NCBI GenBank assembly: GCA_037952775.1
Contig: JBANAY010000001.1
Coordinates: 4,092,001-4,156,000 of the forward strand
DNA length: 64,000 bases
Reading direction: 5' to 3'
Source of the DNA: Clonostachys chloroleuca
Taxonomy: Eukaryota > Ascomycota > Sordariomycetes > Hypocreales > Bionectriaceae
The notes below the pieces were generated by a model, which saw only the letters and a list, made by a program, of their open reading frames with translations, ran no database searches and was not told where the DNA came from. A program made the translations under genes and the position numbers. Of the stretch, positions 56,287 to 64,000 are shown in pieces. The first letter of the stretch is position 1. Each line of letters begins with the position of its first letter.

Positions 56287-59200
56287 CCTGCTAGATGCCA
56301 CGAGATGGCGTCCTTCGCGTTCGTCGATATTCTCTGTCGATTTTGGCTTGTCGTCGACGATGAAGTTAGATCAAGAAGGTAAGGGAAAAAAAGGTGGGAA
56401 AACAACGCAACAGGATAGAAGAGGGATTCTCAATGTTTATAACAGTGATCAACGAAAGCAGGCTCAGGCGTTGGTTCATTCCCTTTGCGTGAGCAATCTG
56501 ATCCATAAAGGGGGCCAGTTGCGCCGACGCGAGGTTAATAATATGCGCTCTAGTAGCAACAGAGGAATCCTAGCACCTAGCTTCAAGAACTAGACGAAAA
56601 ATTACGTGAATGATGTTGAGCCCCCTGGGCTTGTTGCATTTTTGATTCCTTTTTAGTTCCCTTGGCCGAAAGAATGGAGCCCCGTGTCGTGTCACTGATG
56701 AAGCCATCGCTAAGCCAAATGTCGTGCTTTACGCCATGTAAGAGAAACCGATACCGACCCACCTCTCCATCATAGCAGACAGGGGTTATGAACGATTATG
56801 GCTTCATAATTGGCGAGGTTTGAAGAGATTATGACGCTGTGGATCTGTATTGCAGTGATAAATGGGTGTCCAACTGGTCGCCAACGCCAAAAAATCTTCC
56901 ATCTTGCTTCTATGCTTCGAATGACACAATTGCGGAGATGGCGGCTTGGGCTCGTCTCGTTACCCGGAGCCACAACCGCGTAACTTTCAATTAAAAGGCG
57001 TGTCGGGCCTTTTCCGGGCGTTCGATGAAGCGGCACCTTCCCGATGCTAAAAAACTTGGCATAAGGCTGTAGTATTCACTGCATTCATGCCGAGAGTTTG
57101 ATGCTTTCCGAGACGCCCGCTGCTCTGCATCTTGTCGCCTGGGCTATTTCCTCCGTCATCTAGTAACAAACTGACATGGGCGGAGTAGAACATGAACAGT
57201 CCCGGTACAAACAGCGCCCTGAAGAGGTATTAATTAGTTGTCACTTTAGTCTCCCTTGAGGACACAGTGCCTAGCGGAGGTTGCCATGAGCACTGAGAGC
57301 TGGCCGGTTTCATCCGACTCCTGCTAAGGTAGAAAGCGCATGGAAAGGTCAATCATACTGTCACGCTGAGTGAAGCGTTTATTGCGCGAGTTTAGTTCTA
57401 GATCACAATTGCCTGACTCTCTCCGCTTTGCTCTAGCTCTTTCAGCCTTATTTAAGGTGGTGTGGTTGAGGCCCTTGATTTTGAAGTACTGGCCGCTTAC
57501 GCCTCACACAATAAACTTGAATAAATGGACTTCATCCACATTTTTAACATTCTCACTTCAGCACCTTATTAATAAAGGCGACTCCTCATTTCCAGCGCGA
57601 TCTACTTTGAGTGAGAGAAACAAGACTGCCGGTGGTGCTCACACATGGACCCAGAACGTGGGCGGCATTTCCGCGGAGTCTAACCCTTAGTCAATAATTC
57701 GACATGCCCAGGAGGGTTTTGCGCCATGTTCCCAGCAAACGGTTGGACAACCTTTTGAGTGTGTTCAAGGTTATCAGTTACCGAAGCGGGGGCAGGTGAC
57801 AAAACAGGGTGGTAGGTCTAGTCCTAGAAAAGGGAAAATCATCAGCACGAAATACGTATCATAAGCATAGCGATGATCGGGGCCGCAGATGCCCCCACGG
57901 GGCCATGTTCATGCCGCTCCCTCCTTCCAACCTCAACAAGTACTTGATAGCATACTACATAGTCACTGAGGAAAAATGCTCAACTGCTGTAAATACTTGG
58001 GTATCTCAACTTAAATCCAATGGAAATGCCATACAAGTAATGTGCATAGCGGTCGAATTTAACTTCAGTGCACATTAGCTCAAAGATCAAGAATGGAGCA
58101 GTTGTTCTCACGTGATGCAGATAGACCAAAGCCATACCTACTATTCTATTTTCCGGCCATTTGCTTCAGGTTACCAATTGACGAGCTGGTGAATGAAGGC
58201 AATGTTCCCAATCATCTGTCATTGTCATGGGGTGGTCTCAAAACCTGAGTGTAGGGAGTCCAACCCGCTGCATTTCAATGTTATTCGAGTAAGCCATCAA
58301 CTTTTGTCTGGTCTAAGTTGAGTTACTGGATGCTCTGGAGTTTGTGTAGTTGTCAAGAAAGTTCTACACAGTTAATTAAGTGATTAATTAAGTATGATTG
58401 TGACATGGCCCTATTCTCATTGTTCAAGTTGATCTCCTTTTACATGTAGTATGAACCTAATGATGGCAGTAAAATCACTAGCTTTTCCTTCATCGATTAA
58501 AATGATATTTTAGTATGGTATGCCATAGGAACTTCAGCTCATTAGTCGCCAGTCGAGTTTGGATAAGTACAAATCTTCGTCCTTAGCCTACACAATCCAG
58601 CATTTGTACAAGCTCTCTACCAACGCAACTGATAATGACGCGGCTATCAAACAAAATCATAAATGTGCATTCATTATTTACTTGATTCTCAGAAGTAGCT
58701 AGTTTGGTTCGGTGCTTCAAGGCGTCGTAGCTAGTCGCCTTCCCCTTCTAGCTCTTACGAGTCGTTGCAGTATGCTCCAGTATCTGTGCCATTCATCGAA
58801 ACTGGATTTGAAGCGCTGCAGCTCCTGCCTATGCCCAAAAACGATATTGCCATGATATCCAGGTAAAAGACTACGCTACTTCAATTTGATCAAATACATA
58901 GAACCTTGAAACTCAGCATTGATACGATTTAACGAAGGGAGTTTGTCGTCTTAGCTCATCAAGCGAAATTATTGGACATTCATCGTAACACAACTCCAGG
59001 AGATTTAGTACGATAATAGTGAGATTTGCGTCACCTAAAGAACTTAAAGAAAACCATACCTCATAGACTTTCCCAGAGCGCTATGTCTTGGATGACGGGT
59101 ATGTCAAGCCAACACACATTTCTTAGAGATTACAGTAGAAAGTGACACCAGTTTAAAGGATGAAGACGGTATCGTTATTAGGACAATACATATCATGGAT

Positions 59201-59827
59201 TTTGTGAAGAAGGTAGAGTAGATCTCGGTATAAAGGTCGAGGGGCTAGTGGGCGTAAATTTACATCACAATTAATCCGCATTACAGGTATCAGACCTTGA
59301 GGCGCACTACCAAGATACCCACCTAGCCAATGCTCAGGTGAAGAGAGGGCCAACCAAGAGCCACTAAGCGAACGCTCTTTAAGAGGTCACTCAGGGAATT
59401 CTCAAATAAGCTAATAGCGAGTGGTCGGCCCCTTGGCAAGGATCAAGACAGAGAGCAACCCCCTTCAGATGATTCTTGCCAGGCAGCTTCGGGAGGGGTA
59501 GATATCTCGCTAAAAATGCATAAGAAATAGTACCCTTCAGGTGGCAAGGATGTCTTTTCAGCTGGGCCGAGCCTGCAGGAGAAATGAGGCAGGGAAGAGT
59601 TGACTATCCCATACTAAGAACATATCAGCCAATCATTTCTTATGCACAAAAGCTCGTATCTCAGCTGAAACAGGTGTCGCCAATGAAGAATCATTTTGTA
59701 CGCCACCGTTTACTGAAAAATCGTGGCGTACATTGATAAATGACGAGTAGTCTGCCCATTCCTGTTCCTTCGGGGCGCAGTTTTCACCGTTGTTTTGATC
59801 TTTCGGCAGGCGTGTTTGCGATCGAGA
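56287..59827. other. 3.5 kb gene-empty, AT-rich region
   Basis: The left end is the transporter promoter. Beyond that I see only short chance frames, no splice-linked coding sequence and no clear transposon motif. It holds a small duplication (TTAATTAAGTGATTAATTAA at about 58371-58390). It could be decayed repeat sequence, but this cannot be shown by eye. Confidence 0.45.
58371..58392. repeat. short tandem duplication of TTAATTAAGT
   Basis: Two neighbouring copies of TTAATTAAGT, separated by GA. Probably a minor local duplication in AT-rich DNA. Confidence 0.45.
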
Positions 59828-60970
59828 ATGGCGAGCCCAACCGGATCCAGAATTGGGTACTATATGGATGGATCATTAGGTAGGCATTGCTTCACAAACT
59901 TTCTGGATCGGCTTGTTGACTGAATCGAACCAGCGGTACCAATATACTGCCCAAATGGAAAAGCTTTCGGTATCACCGACCAGCTTGGACGGTGCGACAT
60001 CACACGAGCAGCGACGGCAATCGAATGTTTGTCAGGAGGCATCCCGGACGGCTATGTGTTAGAGAAATATGTCTTCGCGACCTACGGATACAGCGTTACT
60101 ATTACTCAGTCACAGTATTGGTAAGTATGCCGCGAAATATTGCAAGTCAATCAACAAATACTTACGGTCTAGCCCATCTTCCGCGCCTTGTGTGACCGTC
60201 ACCTTACATGAGGATATGGAAACTTCGGCGAGTAGTTTTACCATGTTCCAATGCCGTGGCTCGATTCAACTGCCGCGCGGTGTTACGGAGGTGTTCATGT
60301 CCATTCCTTCAACCGTAGGTATGTTTTCTCAAACTAGAGTAGAAACGAGAATCACTTTTTGTATACTAAGAACGTTGGCGAAGCCATCACAACAAATACA
60401 GAGAATTTGCGACAGCAACCCACTGGAGGAAGGGATATCAGTAGCTTGGCCCCGACCTTGAGGTCAACAGCCTCAGCTCCAGGCCAAACTGGAAATGCAG
60501 ACCAAGGAGGTGGGACCAATCCTGGCATAATTGCCGGTGCGGTCGTCGGGTCGGTAGTAGGTCTTGGGCTGATAATTGCAGCCGTGGTATTTGCCTTTTT
60601 CCTGGGAAGGAGGAGAGCATCTGGGGATGGTGCAAGTGGTGAGCGCAAGGATGATAGAGATATCTTGGGGCCATCACCTCTCAAGGAAACAATGACAACT
60701 CCGGAGTTGCAAGCCACTAGGACTACCGCTATTTTCACGCAATTCTCTAGTCCTTTAGAATTGGGTGCAGATGCTAGGGCAAACGGCCCAAGGACTGAAC
60801 TCCCCGAGTCTGAGAGGCTCGAGCCCCCAGAGCTGATGGCGAACAGTAGAGGAGCGGGTCCTGGTGCTGAACTTCCGGTGATGCCCTCCTCACACCAATG
60901 GCCTACGCCAGGCACAGAGCCATCTCGTTATGAGATGGAGGGTTCATATCGTCCGTCTCAAGCCCCATAG
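59828..60970 (+). CDS. single-pass plasma-membrane protein with extracellular Cys-containing domain
   Basis: Four exons (59828-59879, 59934-60120, 60173-60314, 60371-60970) join in frame to 326 residues. The ectodomain contains cysteines in AVPIYCPNGKAFG, LGRCDITRA, ECLSGGIPDG, YWCPSSAPCVTV and MFQCRGS. After a Ser/Thr/Pro segment comes one membrane span, GAVVGSVVGLGLIIAAVVFAFF, with a following GRRR stop-transfer, then a 110-residue Pro/Glu-rich cytosolic tail. This is the architecture of fungal wall-sensor-like (Mid2/SKG6-like) proteins, although no named domain is recognised. No signal peptide is visible at Met 59828, so a further 5' exon may be missing. Confidence 0.65.
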
Positions 60971-61283
60971 GGTGTCAGTATCCTTTCAATTGTGGGTGGT
61001 GAACTAGCGGCTTAGTAGCGTATATACCAATCTTGAATACTTACACGGAATGAATCCATCGGCAGTGTATAAATTGAGTTTTTTTATTGTGACAATTTTG
61101 TTAAATCATCATAGACTAAGTGGCACGAGGCATTGGGAAGACAGCGCAGGACCTCAACGAACTATAAAACAGAAAACTTGTGGCCATTGTTGGATATTCT
61201 ACTTAAACCAATAAGTAAGAAACCAAAAAGCAAACTCCTTGCCCTCAAAAAGATAACCAGCATTATTCATCCTTCTTCCTACA
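60971..61283. other. short convergent intergenic region
   Basis: The shared 3' region of two convergent genes; nothing else seen. Confidence 0.5.
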
Positions 61284-62376
61284 TTAGAGCACCCTGGCGA
61301 GAATGTTTTCGAAATGAGTGGCCACCAAACCGGCAGAGGATGTCCTCAACTCCTTCAGCATCTTCTCGTTGTCGGTTACCTCGCTGTTCTGATTAACCAA
61401 AAATACACCACCCGTTGTCATGGTAGCTTTGCTCAGTCCCTCAGGGATAGGCGGCGACAGCGATGCGTTGGCGTCCACGGTGTACCGAGCATTAGTCGCT
61501 TGGAAGAGGGATCGAGCGCCCGAATCATCTGCGGATGTTGCAAACAACGTATTCACAAGAGGTGATACCACGTTTCGGAGAAGAATGCCGGAGATTCCCC
61601 TTGAAGCGCGGGATAGAATCGGAGTGCGGACAATGCCGGGGTAGGAGTGGACGAAGCTGATCTTTGGGTTCTCTTTGGCCCATTTCTCCAGCATCAATGT
61701 GAGCATGGTGGCTGAGTGGACGGCCGCTTTGGCGATGGAGTAGTTGCCGGGCTTCGCAAGGTCAAGGTCGTCCAAGTCAATTGAAGACTCCATCCCGCCA
61801 GCCAAAACATTGCTAACGTGTGGGTTTTCGGAGTTGTTTAGGAGAGGGAGAAGTTGTTGAATGGCTAGGGCGCGGCTGTAGAAGCGGGTTGTCATTGAAG
61901 GCTCCAAGCCTTCGGAAGTTTCTAAAGAGAAGATATATGTTAATGATTTGTCTATTAAGATTGATAGAGGAGTTTTCACTATTCTTCTTGCATAGGCTTA
62001 GTCACCCACCAATTCTTCCCTCAAAGGAGATGAAGCCGATAGAGATGAACAACAAGTCTACTTTAGTCTCACTCTTTCTAATAAGTGATGTAGCTGCTTC
62101 AATATCCTGAAGGAGAGAGCCATCTTTCTCGATGAATTCAATTCTAGCGGCAGGATCGGTGCGCTGAAGCTCTTCAAGCAAAGGAGCCGATTTCGCTGCA
62201 CTGCGACCGACGACATAAACTCGCGGAGACTTTCCCTTGGCAGCGATAACGAATTGTTTGAGTGTAGCTTCACCAATTCCGGAAGTTGCACCGATGAAGA
62301 CGGCAACCATTTCATCAGGGATGAAGGCAGGAAGACTCTCGGTGTTTGAATGCTTGACTATCGTGATTGGTGCCAT
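61284..62376 (-). CDS. short-chain dehydrogenase/reductase, atypical
   Basis: Exons 62376-62010 and 61921-61284, joined across an 88 bp intron (donor GTGGGT, acceptor TTTAG), give 334 residues. The Rossmann motif GATSGIGEATLKQF occurs at about residues 30-43 and the cofactor-selecting VVGRS follows the second strand, where the Arg suggests NADP(H). The active-site Tyr and Lys are in NYSIAKAAVH. The usual NNAG is replaced by LLFISIGF, as in the group of SDRs that act near secondary-metabolite loci or as oxidoreductases of unknown substrate. The C-terminal half is longer than in classical SDRs. A TATAAAATA element is about 60 bp upstream (62431-62439). Confidence 0.85.
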
Positions 62377-63651
62377 CGTGCCAATTATTAGAAGCTTGAT
62401 TAAAAACTTGAGTGCTGGCAGTATGTGGTATATTTTATAAGTACCGAAGATGGTGGGCAGTTAGCGGAGCAGGTGGGCTGATGAGAGTGGTGTAGATGGA
62501 TGGGATCATATCGAATAAATCCGCCCGCCGATGGCTGGATTAGACGAGACTTATATTCATAAATACACCAGTTACTAGCCGGTTTGCTCTGTAATGGCGA
62601 ATCATGGCGAGATCAAACCTTCCATGTTCATGTAATCATCATCCATACATACCTACATACCATAAACCTTATTAGCTACGGGCTTAGCTGAAGCTCGCTC
62701 CAACAGGTGATGATTGGTAATCCGCTATCGGCCGGCGATAGTGGTCCATCGACTGCTTGACCGAAAATGGGGGCACTTGGCCATGATTCGGTCATTAGAC
62801 AAGACCGAAAACACCATCAGCAGCCATCCTCGCACTTGTTACTTTTCCGAGTGCGGGACTGTCACGGATCTGACTGTTCCAAACTTGGCAATACATAGCT
62901 CCGTTCCATCGGGACTCACATGCGGAGGACAAGGATTGATATGTCCGCAAATTGCCGTCAAAGTTACCGTCCAAGAATCTCCGGCACTCGAGGCAACTAC
63001 CCTACATCACATAACGAGCAAATTTTCGGGGCGATAATTATTCAGTATTGCGAATGAAAAATTAATCTGTTTAGTGCAGACACAAACAGGGCATATCTGC
63101 CTGTTGACCATTTCCCGAATCATCCGTATTGAGATGTCGTGTCTGTTAGATTGAATTTGACACTTGGTATAAAGCACAACTATCAGGGCCAACGAGTGAT
63201 GTGCACTTTTTTTCCAACTGGATGAACAAGAACAGACGACTTACGGCGATTGTTAAGCTGGCAATGAATACTAAGTACTGTCTTTTTATTTAAATTGAAC
63301 TATAATATTAACTGGCGGAGAGTGCTTCAAATCTCCAAGGAGGTAGGTGGCAGCTTTATAAGGATGAGTGTTCACTGCGCTACTTGCCTATCTCATGTAC
63401 CTAGGCATTATACAAAGTACATGTATGTAGGTAGGTGATACCCCATCACGCCAGTTGACGCCTCGAGTCACACAGTTGAGCCGCTAGCCAGATCTTAGGC
63501 GCTGATTACAGATCAATGGCGCCGAACTTGGCTCCGCAGAAGCTAGAGAGTGGCTTGACGTCTTTTTTGCTCCATCAGCCATTCTCTACAGATACCATCC
63601 CATTTAACTCTCGGGCAGACGGGGAGTCTATCATTCAAGTCTCTGTATCAT
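62377..63651. other. divergent promoter region, SDR and FAD oxidase
   Basis: About 1.3 kb with no supported gene, lying between two oppositely oriented oxidoreductase genes, so it may be shared regulatory DNA. Short TAGGTAGGT-like repeats occur near 63420-63437. Confidence 0.5.
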
Positions 63652-64000
63652 ATGGTTTCGAAAACTATGCCACTCATCGTTTGGCGGGAGAGTGCTGACC
63701 CGGACGTCTACGAGACTGCGCGTACAAACAGACAGTTCAATGGCGTCATCCCTGAGAGATATCCTGCCGCTATTGCATTTGCAAAGTCTGAGCAGGACAT
63801 TGCTGATGTGGTAAACACTGCCATTCAGAAAAACCACCGTGTTTCGGTCCGTGCCGGGGGGCATAGTTACGCTGCGTGGAGTCTGCGGTCTGACGCTCTG
63901 CTCCTCGATCTCGGTCAACATGTCGAAATGAAGCTCAACGAAAACAGCGGCATCGTTCGCGCATCACCAGGCGTGACAGGAGGACAGCTGAACACCTACT
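63652..64000 (+). CDS. FAD-linked oxidoreductase (berberine-bridge-like), N-terminal part
   Basis: The frame starts at ATG 63652 (MVSKTMPLIVWRESADP) and is still open at the window end, so only about 116 residues are seen. The PP-loop region of the FAD-binding (PCMH/BBE) domain is clear: RYPAAIAFAKSEQDIADVV, then SVRAGGHSYAAWSL, where the His is the usual site of covalent FAD attachment, followed by LLLDLGQHVEM and RASPGVTGGQL. Secretion is not obvious since no typical signal peptide precedes it. Enzymes of this type oxidise sugars, alkaloids or polyketides. It diverges from an SDR, which is a frequent pairing in biosynthetic loci. Confidence 0.88.
   Translation, partial: MVSKTMPLIVWRESADPDVYETARTNRQFNGVIPERYPAAIAFAKSEQDIADVVNTAIQKNHRVSVRAGGHSYAAWSLRSDALLLDLGQHVEMKLNENSGIVRASPGVTGGQLNTY

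Noticed and set aside
1..64000. CRISPR array or bacterial operon structure
   Set aside because: No regularly spaced repeats. Introns, TATA boxes and a nuclear tRNA with an intron show the DNA is fungal.

Overview
The window looks like nuclear DNA of a filamentous ascomycete, probably a plant-biomass-degrading Eurotiomycete of the Aspergillus/Penicillium/Talaromyces type. The signs are short 45-95 bp spliceosomal introns with GT(R)NGT donors and CTAAC-type branch points, Zn2Cys6 regulators, a HET-domain gene, family 1 cellulose-binding modules (CBM1), an AA9 lytic polysaccharide monooxygenase (LPMO), a nuclear tRNA-Ile(AAU) with an intron, and a decayed LINE. The species is not identified. Most gene models below were assembled by hand from splice signals and reading-frame continuity. 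No similarity search was run.

Layout. 0-19 kb: the 3' end of a monocarboxylate-type MFS transporter, a small membrane protein, a secreted zincin metallopeptidase with a C-terminal CBM1, a classical SDR, a Zn2Cys6 regulator with a C-terminal frameshift, a four-helix membrane protein, a 2EXR-like protein, a small secreted protein and a TPR-like protein. 20-32 kb: an AA9 LPMO gene interrupted by one in-frame TGA, convergent with a secreted GH3 beta-glucosidase, then a HET protein and a nine-exon Zn2Cys6 activator resembling the CLR-2/ClrB/ManR group. 33-41 kb: a 2-keto-4-pentenoate hydratase-family enzyme, a CitMHS/ArsB-type ion transporter and a succinate-semialdehyde-type aldehyde dehydrogenase, followed by the tRNA gene. 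41-47 kb: a second small membrane protein, a DUF7587-like protein and a membrane-anchored M20 carboxypeptidase. 48.6-50.8 kb: a truncated non-LTR retrotransposon. 51.5-56.3 kb: a CE1 acetylxylan/feruloyl esterase with CBM1 and a 16-exon Dal5-type MFS transporter. 56.3-64 kb: a long gene-empty stretch, a single-pass membrane protein, a second SDR and the start of a berberine-bridge-like FAD oxidase that runs off the window.

Functional picture. Four secreted proteins bear on lignocellulose: the CBM1 zincin, AA9, GH3 and the CE1-CBM1 esterase. A possible cellulase-type regulator lies among them. They are spread over 50 kb and interleaved with unrelated genes, so this is a loose neighbourhood, not a tight cluster. 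The hydratase, transporter and dehydrogenase may form a small catabolic module. No polyketide synthase, NRPS or terpene synthase backbone, and no CRISPR, was seen.

The most notable observations are the nonsense codon in an otherwise intact LPMO, the frameshift in a regulator, the CBM1-zincin fusion, and a transporter with a GC-AG intron and a 14-nt microexon.
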